From an uncultured Sphingomonas sp. (GTDB taxonomy: Bacteria; Pseudomonadota; Alphaproteobacteria; Sphingomonadales; Sphingomonadaceae), in the NCBI RefSeq assembly GCF_937859915.1, contig NZ_CALMAW010000029.1, forward strand, positions 30,606 to 94,605: DNA of 64,000 bases, given 5' to 3'. Position numbers and translations under genes: made by a program. How positions within the stretch are numbered: the stretch's first letter is position 1; each line of letters starts with the position of its first letter. Below, piece after piece: positions 29,134-38,076 of the stretch. The notes beneath the pieces are model-generated. The model had not been told where the DNA came from. It did no database searches and was given only the letters and a program-made list of their open reading frames with translations.

Positions 29134-30330
29134 GTGGATCTCAACTTCACTTCCGAGGAGGAGGCGTTCCGCGCCGAGGTGCGCCTGTTCCTCGCCGAAC
29201 AGCTGCCGGCGCGCATTGCCGACAAGGTGCGCACCGGCAAGCGACTGACCAAGGCCGACATGGTCGAGTGGCATGCGATCCTCAACGCGCGTGGCTGGCT
29301 TGCCAACCATTGGCCGGTCGAATGGGGCGGGCCGGGCTGGAGCGTCGTTCAGCGCTATATCTTCGACGTCGAGACCGCGCTGGCGCACGCCCCGCGGATC
29401 ATTCCCTTCGGCGTGTCGATGCTCGGGCCGGTGCTGCTCGAATATGGTTCGGACGCGCAGAAGCAGCATTGGCTGCCGCGCATTCTCGACGGCTCCGACT
29501 GGTGGTGTCAGGGCTATTCGGAGCCCGGCGCGGGCTCCGATCTCGCCGGCCTCAAATGCGCCGCGGTGCGCGACGGCGACGACTATGTCGTCAACGGCCA
29601 GAAAACCTGGACGACGCTCGGCCAGTTCGCCGACATGATCTTCTGCCTCGTGCGTACCGATCCCAAGGCGAAGAAGCAGGAGGGTATTTCCTTTTTGTTG
29701 ATCGACATGAAATCCCCCGGTGTCGAGGTCCGTCCCATCATCCTGCTGGATGGCGAGCATGAGGTGAACGAGGTCTTCTTCACCGACGTCCGCGTCCCCG
29801 CCGCCAACCTTGTCGGCGAAGAGAACAAAGGCTGGACCTACGCCAAATATCTGCTGACCTACGAGCGCACCAACATCGCCGGCGTCGGCGGATCGATGGC
29901 CGCGTTCGACTGGCTCAAACATGTCGCCGGCGCGCAGAAGAAGGCGGGCAAGCCGCTGGCGGTCGATCCCTATTTCGCCGCGCGCCTCGCCAAGCTCGAG
30001 ATCGATCTCGAAAATATGAAGACGACGAACCTGCGCGTGCTGGCGTCGGTCGCGCACGGCGGCGCGCCGGGTGCGGAGAGTTCGATGCTCAAGATCCGCG
30101 GCACCGAGATCCGCCAGGAGATTACCGCGCTGACCCGGCGTGCGCTCGGCCCCTATGCGCAGCCCTTCGTCAGCGAGGCGCTCGACGAGGGCTATAATGG
30201 CGAGCCGATCGGGCCGGACTATGCCGCGCCCGTGGCGGCGGAATATTTCAACAACCGCAAGCTCTCGATTTTCGGCGGATCGAACGAGATCCAGCGCGAG
30301 ATCATCACCAAAGCGATCCTGAGGCTCTGA
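29134..30330 (+). CDS. acyl-CoA dehydrogenase, large-subunit type (pimeloyl-CoA dehydrogenase-like)
   Basis: 398 residues. The acyl-CoA dehydrogenase fold is complete: N-terminal helices, the FAD-binding stretch CQGYSEPGAGSDLAGL and NGQKTWTT, and the C-terminal helical domain ending FGGSNEIQREIITKAIL. The sequence is closest in style to PimC-type large subunits that pair with a PimD-type partner. Two such genes side by side support an alpha2beta2 flavoenzyme that desaturates an acyl-CoA in beta-oxidation; the substrate is inferred, not shown. GTG at 29134 is chosen for its GGAGAGGC site and because the N-terminus LNFTSEEEAFRAEV fits the family. Confidence 0.88.
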   Translation: MDLNFTSEEEAFRAEVRLFLAEQLPARIADKVRTGKRLTKADMVEWHAILNARGWLANHWPVEWGGPGWSVVQRYIFDVETALAHAPRIIPFGVSMLGPVLLEYGSDAQKQHWLPRILDGSDWWCQGYSEPGAGSDLAGLKCAAVRDGDDYVVNGQKTWTTLGQFADMIFCLVRTDPKAKKQEGISFLLIDMKSPGVEVRPIILLDGEHEVNEVFFTDVRVPAANLVGEENKGWTYAKYLLTYERTNIAGVGGSMAAFDWLKHVAGAQKKAGKPLAVDPYFAARLAKLEIDLENMKTTNLRVLASVAHGGAPGAESSMLKIRGTEIRQEITALTRRALGPYAQPFVSEALDEGYNGEPIGPDYAAPVAAEYFNNRKLSIFGGSNEIQREIITKAILRL

Positions 30331-30332
30331 CG

Positions 30333-31460
30333 ATGGATTTCAACCACAGCGACGATCGCCAGATGCTCGCCGACACGCTCGGTCGCTATCTCGCGCAGAA
30401 ATATGATTTCGAGACCTATAAGCGCATCGCCGTCTCCGAATCCGGCTTTTCGCGCGAGACCTGGGGTGCGCTCGCAGAGTTGGGCATCATCGGCGCCTTG
30501 TTCGGCGAGGAGGCGGGCGGCTTCGGGGGCAGCGGCTTCGACATATCCGTCGTATTCGAGGCGCTCGGTCGCGCCCTCGTCGTCGAGCCGTTCCTGGGAA
30601 CGCTGATGGCGGGCCGTCTGCTCGCCGATCGGCACGACCTGCTCGAGCAGGTGATCGCCGGGACGTCGATCCTCGCCTTCGCGCATTTCGAGCCGCAGGG
30701 TCGCTACGATCTCACCGAATTGGCGACCACCGCGGTGCGCGCCGGCGACGGCTGGGTGCTGAGCGGTGCCAAGGCGGTGGTGCCCCAGCTCGAGGCGGCG
30801 GACCACATCCTCGTTTCCGCCTGCACGGACGGTGGCCTGGGCAAGAGCGCCGGACTGTCGCTCTTCCTGGTGCCGGCCGATGCGGCGGGCGTGACCGTGC
30901 GCGGCTATCCGATGATCGACGGCGGCCGGGGCGGCGAGCTGCTGCTCAAGGACGTCACGCTCGGCGCGGACGCGCTGGTCGGTCCCGAGAACGACGCCTT
31001 CGACGGTATCGAGGCGACGGTCGCCGCCGGCATCGTCGCGCTGTGCGCCGAGGCGGTGGCGGTGATGGCGGTGCTGCGCGACGCGACGCTCGACTATCTG
31101 CGCACGCGCACGCAGTTCGGCGTGCCGATCGGCAAGTTCCAGGCGCTCCAGCACCGCATGGCGACGGTTGCGCTCGAGATCGAGCAGGCGCGCTCGGCGG
31201 TGATCAATGCCGCCGCTGCGCTCGACGGCGATCGCTGGCACCGCGAGCGCGCGGTCTCCGCCGCCAAATTCACGACCGGCCGGGTCGGCACGCTGACCGC
31301 CGAGGAGGCGATCCAGATGCATGGCGGGATCGGCATGACCTGGGAGCTGCCGCTGTCGCATTATGCCAAGCGGCTGACGATGATCGATCACCAGCTTGGC
31401 GACGAGGACCATCATCTCGAACGCTATGTGCTGCTTGGCACGGAGGCGGGCGAGGCGTGA
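30333..31460 (+). CDS. acyl-CoA dehydrogenase, small-subunit type
   Basis: 375 residues, two bases downstream of the large-subunit gene. It starts MDFNHSDDRQMLADTLGRYL and contains LGIIGALFGEEAGGFGG, a weakly conserved FAD region (DGWVLSGAKAVVPQ) and the RTQFGVPIGKFQALQHRMA helix, ending with QMHGGIGMTWELPLSHYAKRL. The lack of the typical SEPxAGSD flavin motif is usual for partner subunits of heteromeric acyl-CoA dehydrogenases such as PimD. It probably forms one enzyme with the preceding product and acts in acyl-CoA or dicarboxyl-CoA degradation. Confidence 0.87.
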   Translation: MDFNHSDDRQMLADTLGRYLAQKYDFETYKRIAVSESGFSRETWGALAELGIIGALFGEEAGGFGGSGFDISVVFEALGRALVVEPFLGTLMAGRLLADRHDLLEQVIAGTSILAFAHFEPQGRYDLTELATTAVRAGDGWVLSGAKAVVPQLEAADHILVSACTDGGLGKSAGLSLFLVPADAAGVTVRGYPMIDGGRGGELLLKDVTLGADALVGPENDAFDGIEATVAAGIVALCAEAVAVMAVLRDATLDYLRTRTQFGVPIGKFQALQHRMATVALEIEQARSAVINAAAALDGDRWHRERAVSAAKFTTGRVGTLTAEEAIQMHGGIGMTWELPLSHYAKRLTMIDHQLGDEDHHLERYVLLGTEAGEA

Positions 31461-31542
31461 TGGCGACGTCGCGGACAGCGCTTGAGCGGCGTGGTCCGAT
31501 GCGCCAGAAGACCGTCCGACGAAAGCAGCAGGGAGACATGCC

Positions 31543-31923
31543 GTGTTCAGCCACATGACGATCGGGTCGAACGATCTCGATCGCTCGAAGACCTTCTACG
31601 ACAGTCTGTTCGCAGCGCTCGGCGGCAAGCCCGGCTTCGTCGATCCCAAGGGCCGCCTGGTCTATCTCCACAATGGCGCGACCCTGCTCGTCACCACGCC
31701 GCTCGATGGCCAGCCTGCGACGGCGGGCAATGGTTCGACGATCGGTTTCGCGGTGGACGGGCCGGCGCAGGCGGACGCGTGGCACGACGCCGGTGTCGCC
31801 AATGGCGGCAGGTCGGTCGAGGATCCGCCGGGCGAGCGCACCGGGAATGCCGTGCCGCTCTACCTCGCCTATCTGCGCGACCCCGACGACAACAAGCTCT
31901 GCGCCCTTCACCGCATGGGCTGA
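31543..31923 (+). CDS. VOC family protein (glyoxalase/dioxygenase superfamily)
   Basis: 126 residues: FSHMTIGSNDLDRSKTFYDSLFAALGG at the N-terminus and YLAYLRDPDDNKLCALH at the C-terminus, the paired beta-alpha-beta-beta-beta units of the vicinal oxygen chelate fold. Metal-ligand positions are partly kept (His of FSHMTIG; the C-terminal Glu is not evident), so enzymatic activity is uncertain. GTG at 31543 with AGCAGGGAGACA upstream is favoured; ATG at 31555 would remove the first strand. A 16-bp hairpin terminator follows. Confidence 0.8.
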   Translation: MFSHMTIGSNDLDRSKTFYDSLFAALGGKPGFVDPKGRLVYLHNGATLLVTTPLDGQPATAGNGSTIGFAVDGPAQADAWHDAGVANGGRSVEDPPGERTGNAVPLYLAYLRDPDDNKLCALHRMG

Positions 31924-31934
31924 GCCCGCCTGGC

Positions 31935-31982
31935 AAGACGCCGCGCTTCCATTGCCTCGGCGCGACGGAAGCGCGGCGTCTT
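31935..31982 (+). terminator. strong hairpin after the VOC gene
   Basis: AAGACGCCGCGCTTCC at 31935-31950 pairs perfectly over 16 bp with 31967-31982, with a 16-base loop and TTGTCATGATTT following. It closes the acyl-CoA dehydrogenase/VOC cluster before the efflux operon. Confidence 0.75.
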
Positions 31983-32099
31983 GTCATGATTTAGCGAAAA
32001 TTGTTGGTGGCGTTTGCCGGCGCGAGCCGACATGGACGCCGTTCATGTTGATGGCCCCGGATCGGACCGGCGCCGGACGAGTAGGAAGGCGCCCCGCCG

Positions 32100-33338
32100 A
32101 TGACCATCGATCGCGATCAGGACGGCGGCGAAGAGAACAGCATGGTCGACGAATCCTACCGCCGCGGTTTTCGCGATGGATTCGGCGATGGCCAAGAACA
32201 GGCCAAGGGCGGCGAGGAGCCCGACAAGGACGAGACATCCGACGACGATGACAAGGGCGATGGCGATGGCGAGGACAAGGACGGCGACGACAAGCCGCCG
32301 CTCTACAAGCGCCCGCTATTCTGGATCATCCTGATCGTCGTCGCCGCGATACTGATCATCAGCGGCGTGCTGTTCTGGCTGCACAAGCGCCAATATCAGT
32401 CGACCGACGACGCCTTCGTCGACACGCATATCGTGCGGCTGGCAGCCCAGGTCTCGGGGCAGCTCACCGGCGTCGCGGCGGCCGACAACCGTCATGTCGA
32501 GGCGGGCGCCTTGCTCGCCACGATCGAGGCCGACGCAACCCAGGCGAACGTCGCGCAGGCCAAGGCGCAGGCGCTGCAGGCGCAGGCGCAGATCGAGCAG
32601 TCGGAGGCGCAGGTGATCTCCGCGCGCGCGCAACGTGCGCAGGCGGTGGCGACCGCGCGCGATCCCGAGGCGCAGGCGGCCAAGGCCGAGGCCGATCTCG
32701 CCCGCTATCTCCGGCTGCGCCAGCTCGATGCGGCCGCGGTCGCGGGCACGCAGATCGATCAGTCGCGCCAGCAGGCGGCAAGCGCGGAGGCGCAGGCGGC
32801 TGCGGCGCGCAAGAATGTCGCCAATGCCGATGCGCAGATTGCGGTCGCGCAGAAGCAGGTCAAGGCGGCGCGCGCGCAGAAGGCCGGCGCCGAAGCGCAG
32901 ATCGCGTCCGCGGGCGTCACCTTCAAGCATCTCGACATCCGCGCCCCCGTCTCGGGCCAGGTGGTCAACCGCTCGGTCAACATCGGTAGCTATGTCCAGG
33001 CCGGCTCGCAGCTGATGGCGATGGTGCCCGACCAGATTTGGGTGACCGCCAATTTCAAGGAAACGCAGATCACGCTCATGCGGATCGGCCAGCCCGTCGA
33101 CATTCAGGTCGACGCCTTTCCGGCGGTGCATTTCCACGGCCATGTCGACTCGATCCAGCGCGGCGCGGGCCAAGCGTTCGCGCTGTTGCCGCCGCAGAAT
33201 GCGACGGGCAATTACGTCAAGGTCGTGCAGCGCGTGCCGGTGCGCATCCTGTTCGACGGCCGCGACGGCGGCCCCGATCCGCGCGCCTATGCGATCGGGC
33301 CGGGCATGTCGGTGGTGCCGACCGTCAAGGTCCGCTGA
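32100..33338 (+). CDS. HlyD family secretion protein (EmrA-type periplasmic adaptor)
   Basis: 412 residues. An unusually long cytoplasmic N-terminus (about 1-68) has a block very rich in Asp, Glu, Gly and Lys (EPDKDETSDDDDKGDGDG). A single membrane helix at about 72-94 is followed by STDDAFVDTHIVRLAAQVSG, the EmrA signature, a long Ala/Gln-rich coiled coil (about 140-270) and the lipoyl/beta-barrel part RAPVSGQVVNRSVNIGSYVQAG. It bridges the inner-membrane transporter encoded next and the outer-membrane channel encoded after that. The start follows GTAGGAAGG. Confidence 0.9.
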   Translation: MTIDRDQDGGEENSMVDESYRRGFRDGFGDGQEQAKGGEEPDKDETSDDDDKGDGDGEDKDGDDKPPLYKRPLFWIILIVVAAILIISGVLFWLHKRQYQSTDDAFVDTHIVRLAAQVSGQLTGVAAADNRHVEAGALLATIEADATQANVAQAKAQALQAQAQIEQSEAQVISARAQRAQAVATARDPEAQAAKAEADLARYLRLRQLDAAAVAGTQIDQSRQQAASAEAQAAAARKNVANADAQIAVAQKQVKAARAQKAGAEAQIASAGVTFKHLDIRAPVSGQVVNRSVNIGSYVQAGSQLMAMVPDQIWVTANFKETQITLMRIGQPVDIQVDAFPAVHFHGHVDSIQRGAGQAFALLPPQNATGNYVKVVQRVPVRILFDGRDGGPDPRAYAIGPGMSVVPTVKVR

Positions 33339-33340
33339 GC

Positions 33341-34957
33341 TTGGCCAAGGCGGCCACCAAGGGCGGGGGCGGCGGTCCGGACGCGGGCTGGAGCGACGAG
33401 CGCTCGGCCGCGGGCAAGCGCAACCCGTGGCTGATCGTGATGGTGATCAGCCTCGCGACCTTCATGGAAGTGCTCGACACCGCGATCGCCAACGTGTCGC
33501 TCAGTCACATTGCGGGAACGCTCGCGATCTCGCCCGACGAGGCGACCTGGGTGCTGACCTCCTATCTGGTCGCCAACGCCGTCGTCGTGCCGATCTCGGG
33601 GTGGCTCAGCGACGTGCTGGGGCGCAAGCGCTTCTACATGATGTCGGTGCTGCTGTTCACCGTCGCCTCGCTTGCCTGCGGGCTGTCGGGCAGCCTCGCC
33701 ATGCTGATCCTGGCGCGGATCGTCCAGGGCTTGGGCGGCGGCGGGCTTGCCACGTCCGAACAGAGTTTTCTGGCGGACACCTTCCCGCCCTCCAAGCGCG
33801 GCATGGCGTTCGCGGCCTACGGCGTCGTCGTGATCGTGGCGCCGGTGGTCGGGCCATCGCTGGGCGGCTACATCACCGACAATATCAGCTGGCACTGGAT
33901 CTTCCTGATCAACGTGCCGGTCGGCATCCTGTCGCTGATCCTCGTCCATTTTCTCGTCCAGGAGCCGCCGGCGCTCGAGCGCGATCGCAAGAAGCTGCTC
34001 AAGAAGGGGCTCAACGTCGATTATGTCGGCTTCGCGCTGGTCGCGGTCGGTCTCGGCTGTCTTGAGGTGACGCTCGATCGCGGGCAGCGCGACGACTGGT
34101 TCGGCTCGGGCTTCATCCTGACGATGGCGATCATCGCCGCCGTCGCGCTGACGCTGCTGGTGGTGTGGGAGCTCGCGCGCAAGGATCCGATCGTCAACCT
34201 GCGGCTGCTCGGCAATCGCAATTTCGGCATCTGCTTCGTGATGATGCTCGCGGTCGGCACGATCCTGTTCGGATCGACGCAGATCATCCCGCAGATGCTG
34301 CAGGAGGTGTTCGGCTATACCGCGACCGACGCCGGCCTCGCGCTCACCACCGGCGGGTTGGCGGCGCTGGTCGCGATGCCCTTCACCGGGCTGCTGATCG
34401 GCAAGGTGCAGACGCGCATCCTGCTCGGCGGCGCGTTCCTGGTGCAGGCGCTCGCGCTTGGGCATCTGAGCGGGCTCACCGCCGACGTGTCGTTCGGGCA
34501 TATCGCGATGGCGCGCGTGTTTCAGGCGGTGGCGCTTCCCTTCCTGTTCGTGCCGATCAACGCGCAGGCCTATGTCGGGCTCGATCCGAAGTCGTTCAAC
34601 CAGGCCTCCGCGCTGCTCAACGTCGCGCGCAATCTCGGCGGATCGGTCGGCATTTCGGCGGCGCAGGCGGTGATCGAGCAGCGTGAGCAGTTTCACCAGT
34701 CGCGGATCGTCGAGAGCCTCAATCCGCTCGACCCGAACTATGTCCAGGGGCTCGGCCAGATCGGTCAGCAGCTTGGCGGGGCCGCGCCGGGCGACGCTTC
34801 GACCTCGCAGCTCGGCGTGCTCTACCAGCAGGTCACGCAGCAGGCGGCGATGCTGTCCTATATCGACGTCTATCATGTGCTGATGATCGCGGTGTTCTGC
34901 ATCGTGCCGCTGGCTATCTTCCTTCGCCCCGTTACCGGTCAGAAAGGCGGCCATTGA
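33341..34957 (+). CDS. DHA2 family MFS drug transporter (EmrB/QacA-type)
   Basis: 538 residues with 14 membrane helices. Typical motifs: FMEVLDTAIANVSLSHIAG in helix 1, GWLSDVLGRKRFYM (motif A), RIVQGLGGGGL and APVVGPSLGGYI (motif C). It exports drugs across the inner membrane by proton antiport, with the HlyD-type adaptor and the NodT-type channel. The only start that fits directly after the upstream stop is TTG at 33341, giving a Gly-rich basic leader (KAATKGGGGG); the first ATG lies inside helix 1 and would be too late. The stop overlaps the next start by one base. Confidence 0.9.
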   Translation: MAKAATKGGGGGPDAGWSDERSAAGKRNPWLIVMVISLATFMEVLDTAIANVSLSHIAGTLAISPDEATWVLTSYLVANAVVVPISGWLSDVLGRKRFYMMSVLLFTVASLACGLSGSLAMLILARIVQGLGGGGLATSEQSFLADTFPPSKRGMAFAAYGVVVIVAPVVGPSLGGYITDNISWHWIFLINVPVGILSLILVHFLVQEPPALERDRKKLLKKGLNVDYVGFALVAVGLGCLEVTLDRGQRDDWFGSGFILTMAIIAAVALTLLVVWELARKDPIVNLRLLGNRNFGICFVMMLAVGTILFGSTQIIPQMLQEVFGYTATDAGLALTTGGLAALVAMPFTGLLIGKVQTRILLGGAFLVQALALGHLSGLTADVSFGHIAMARVFQAVALPFLFVPINAQAYVGLDPKSFNQASALLNVARNLGGSVGISAAQAVIEQREQFHQSRIVESLNPLDPNYVQGLGQIGQQLGGAAPGDASTSQLGVLYQQVTQQAAMLSYIDVYHVLMIAVFCIVPLAIFLRPVTGQKGGH

Positions 34958-36477
34958 TGCGCCGTTCCGCGCCCCTCCTGCTGTTGCTGCTGGCGAGCGC
35001 CTGCACCGTCGGTCCGACCTACAAGGCACCCGAACCGCCGGCGCCGGCTGCCTTCGCCGAGCCGCAGCCGACCGACGGCGGCGTCGACCTCGCCACATGG
35101 TGGACAGCGTATGACGATCCCGAGCTGACCCATCTGATCGAGTTGGGGCTTGCCCAGGCGCCGGATCTGCAGACCGCGGAGTCGCGCGTACGCGAGGCGC
35201 GCTACGAGGTGATCGCCGCGCGCTCGGCCGGACTGCCGTCGGTCAACGGTACCGGCAATGCCGAATATCTCAAGTTCCAGCAGATCGGCCAAAAGTCGGA
35301 CATCGACAAGCTCGCGCAGCAGATCGGCGGCGCCCAGGCCGGCAATGCGACGGGCGGGACCGGCTCGAGCACCAATCTCGGTTCCATCCCGCGCGACTTC
35401 CACACCTTCTCGGCGGGCTTCGACGCGAGCTGGGAGCTCGATCTGTTCGGCGGGGTGCGGCGCTCGGTCGAGGCCGCGCGCGCGCAGGAGCAGGCGGCCC
35501 GGTGGACCGCGCGCGACGCGCGCGTCAGCCTCGTCGCCGAGATCGCCTCCGACTATCTGCAGATGCGCGGCTATCAGGAGCAGGCGCGGATCGCGGCGGC
35601 CGAGGCGGATCGCCAGGCGCGTGCGTTGTCGATCCTCCAGCACACCGCGCAGGTCGGGCTGGTGCCGCAGGGCAATGCGATCCGTCAGCGCACGCAGCTC
35701 GCACAGGCGCAGGCCCAGATCGGGCCGCTCAAGGCACAGGCCGGCGCGCAGATTCACGCGATCGGCGTGCTGATCGGCGAAGCGCCCGAGGCGCTGATCG
35801 CCGAGCTCAACACCGACGTAGCGCTGCCCAAGGTGCCTCCGCAGGTGCCGCCGGGTCTGCCGGTCGACCTGATTCGCCGACGGCCCGACGTGCGCGCCGC
35901 CGAGCGCCAGCTGGCGAGCGCCACGGCGCAGATCGGCGTCGCGGTCGCCGACCTCTATCCCAAGATCTCGCTGACCGCGATGCCGCAGCTGGCGACGGCG
36001 TGGCTCGGCGGCTTCTTCCTCGGCAAGACCTTCCAGCTGACGGCGCAGGGCTCGGCGAGCTTCCCGATCTTCGATTTCGGCGCCCGTCGCGCCGCGATCA
36101 GCGAGCGCGAGGAACAGCGCGAGCAGGCCTATATCCAGTGGCGCCAGACCGTTCTGGGTGCGCTGCGCGACGTTGAGGATGCGCTGGTGCGGATCGCCGG
36201 CGAGCGCGACAGCAATGCCGATCTGCGCGGCGGCGTCGCGGCGGCACACCGATCGCTGGCAACGGTCGAGGCGCAATATCAGGTCGGGCTGCAGGACTAT
36301 ACGCCGGTGCTCGATGGCCAGCAGCAGTTGCTCCAGGCGCAGAACAGCCTCGCGCAGAGCGACGTCCGGCTGCGCACCGATCTTGCCTCGCTTTACAAAG
36401 CGGTGGGCGGGGGATGGTCCGAAGGTGACGCGCCGCCAATGCGCCCGGCGATCCAGGATGCGCCGAAGAAGCGGTGA
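34957..36477 (+). CDS. NodT family efflux outer membrane lipoprotein
   Basis: 506 residues. The lipoprotein signal ends LASAC (Cys16), followed by TVGPTYKAPEPPAP, the family's N-terminal signature. Two outer-membrane efflux (OEP) repeats follow, each with a long coiled-coil hairpin: WWTAYDDPELTHLIELGLAQAPDLQTAESRVREAR and LVPQGNAIRQRTQLAQAQAQIGPLK; DLIRRRPDVRAAERQLASATAQIGVA is the second hallmark. It forms a trimeric TolC-like channel in the outer membrane for the upstream HlyD-EmrB pair. The ATG overlaps the transporter stop (TGATG), so coupling is likely. Confidence 0.93.
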   Translation: MRRSAPLLLLLLASACTVGPTYKAPEPPAPAAFAEPQPTDGGVDLATWWTAYDDPELTHLIELGLAQAPDLQTAESRVREARYEVIAARSAGLPSVNGTGNAEYLKFQQIGQKSDIDKLAQQIGGAQAGNATGGTGSSTNLGSIPRDFHTFSAGFDASWELDLFGGVRRSVEAARAQEQAARWTARDARVSLVAEIASDYLQMRGYQEQARIAAAEADRQARALSILQHTAQVGLVPQGNAIRQRTQLAQAQAQIGPLKAQAGAQIHAIGVLIGEAPEALIAELNTDVALPKVPPQVPPGLPVDLIRRRPDVRAAERQLASATAQIGVAVADLYPKISLTAMPQLATAWLGGFFLGKTFQLTAQGSASFPIFDFGARRAAISEREEQREQAYIQWRQTVLGALRDVEDALVRIAGERDSNADLRGGVAAAHRSLATVEAQYQVGLQDYTPVLDGQQQLLQAQNSLAQSDVRLRTDLASLYKAVGGGWSEGDAPPMRPAIQDAPKKR

Positions 36478-36508
36478 AGCGCAGGTAGCGTGCGGAGGGG
36501 GTGAGGGT

Positions 36509-36600
36509 GTTCCCCGGCGCAGACCGGGGCCCAGGCCCCAACTGTGCGGCGGACACTGATCCCGGTAGTCCCGGGGGTTAAGCCCAGCCTGCCGGGGAAC
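36509..36600. repeat. long intergenic palindrome, class A copy 3
   Basis: GTTCCCCGGCGCAGACCGGG followed by GCCCAGGCCCCA on the left; AAGCCCAGCCTGCCGGGGAAC on the right. The right arm lacks the CCCCGGCTT block of the other copies, and a small palindrome CCCGGTAGTCCCGGG sits in the middle, so the element seems internally altered. Confidence 0.7.
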
Positions 36601-36671
36601 TGTCTACGCTGACACAACGCGCCGAAAACAACGCGATTTGCCTTTTGCGCCGCGCCCGATAGGCTTGGCGC

Positions 36672-37982
36672 ATGATCAGCACGGCGGCGGCCGATACGCG
36701 CGACCAGGGGCTCAGGCGCGGCATCGGCGCCTTCGGGCTGGCCGCGGCGATCGTCAACATCGTGATCGGGGCCGGCATCTTCTCGCTGCCGGCCGGCATG
36801 GCGCGCAGCGCCGGCCCCTATGCGCTGGTCGCCTATCTGCTCTGCGCGCTGGCGATGGGCGCGGTGGTGCTGTGTTTCGCGGAAGCCGGCAGCCGGGTGC
36901 CGACCAGCGGCGGCACCTATGGCTATGTCGAGGCGGCGTTCGGGCCGCTCGCCGGTTTCGTCGCCGGCGTGCTGCTGTGGCTGTCGTGCGTGCTCGCGGC
37001 GGGGGGCATCGCCTCGGCCTTCGCGGACGCGCTCGGCGGCCTCGTGCCGATGCTGCAGACGCCGGTGGTGCGCGCAGGGGTGATCGTCGTGATCCTGGCG
37101 TCGCTGACGCTGGTCAATCTCGCGGGCGTCCGCCCCGCCTCGCGGCTGATTGCGGTGACGACGGTGATCAAGATCATACCGCTGGCCCTGTTCGTGCTCG
37201 TCGGCGCCTGTTTCGTTCATCCCGCCAACCTCTCGGCGGGCGTGGTACCCGATGCGGGCGGGATCGGGCGCGCGATCCTGCTCTCTCTGTTCGCCTTCCA
37301 GGGGATGGAGACCGCGCTCGGCGCCAGCGGCGAGGTCGCCGATCCGACGCGGACGTTGCCGCGCGCGCTGGTCGGCGCGATGGCGTTCATCGCCTTATTC
37401 TATATCGCGATCCAGCTGGTCGCGCAGGGGCTGATGGGCGCAACGCTCGCCGGCTCGCATGCGCCGCTCGCCGACGCGATGGCGACGATCGATCCGCGGC
37501 TCGGGCTGCTGCTGGTGATCGGCACCGCGGTGTCGATGGGCGGCTGGCTCGGCAGCGACCTGCTCGGCGCGCCACGGGTGCTGTTCGCCTTCGCCCGCGA
37601 TGGTTTTTTGCCGGGCGCGCTCGGCCGCGTCTCGTCCCGAACCGCGGTGCCGACCACCGCGATCGTGACGCATGCGCTCATCGCGGCGCTGCTCGCGATC
37701 ACCGGGACGTTCGAGACGCTGGTGGTGTTGTCGGTCCTGTCCGCCTGCGCGCTCTATGCAGGCGGCTGCGCGGCGGCATGGGTGCTGCGGCGGCGCGGTG
37801 TCGCGATGGTCGGCACCCCGCTCACACTGCCCTGGCTGGGCTTTTGGACGCTGCTGGGTTGCGCCAGCATGGTCGCAGTGATCTTGCTTGCGCAGTGGGA
37901 CGAAATCGGCGGGCTCGCAGCAGCGCTTGTCGGATCGTGCGGGTTATACTGGGTGGCGCGGCGCATTCGCTCCCCGGCGTAG
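36672..37982 (+). CDS. APC family amino acid permease
   Basis: 436 residues with about 12 membrane helices. The first helix region, AAAIVNIVIGAGIFSLPAGMA, is the APC signature with the unwound G-A-G-I-F site that binds the amino group of the substrate. GSRVPTSGGTYGYVEAAFGPLAGFVAG and FAFQGMETALGASGEVADPTRTLPRAL are the other conserved regions. It imports an amino acid or polyamine across the inner membrane; the substrate is unknown. Its last 14 bases run into a palindromic repeat. Confidence 0.9.
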   Translation: MISTAAADTRDQGLRRGIGAFGLAAAIVNIVIGAGIFSLPAGMARSAGPYALVAYLLCALAMGAVVLCFAEAGSRVPTSGGTYGYVEAAFGPLAGFVAGVLLWLSCVLAAGGIASAFADALGGLVPMLQTPVVRAGVIVVILASLTLVNLAGVRPASRLIAVTTVIKIIPLALFVLVGACFVHPANLSAGVVPDAGGIGRAILLSLFAFQGMETALGASGEVADPTRTLPRALVGAMAFIALFYIAIQLVAQGLMGATLAGSHAPLADAMATIDPRLGLLLVIGTAVSMGGWLGSDLLGAPRVLFAFARDGFLPGALGRVSSRTAVPTTAIVTHALIAALLAITGTFETLVVLSVLSACALYAGGCAAAWVLRRRGVAMVGTPLTLPWLGFWTLLGCASMVAVILLAQWDEIGGLAAALVGSCGLYWVARRIRSPA

Positions 37983-38066
37983 GCCGGGGCACAGGCCCCA
38001 CGCCTGCAACGCACGTCTTCGCGATTCGGAGAGAGTGGGCCTGGACCCCGGCTTGCGCCGGGGAGC
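37969..38066. repeat. long intergenic palindrome, class A copy 4
   Basis: GCTCCCCGGCGTAGGCCGGG at the left (overlapping the end of the permease gene, where it encodes RSPA) pairs with GGCCTGGACCCCGGC TTGCGCCGGGGAGC at the right. It lies between the convergent permease and molybdenum hydroxylase genes. Confidence 0.75.
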
Positions 38067-38076
38067 AGAAGGAGTG

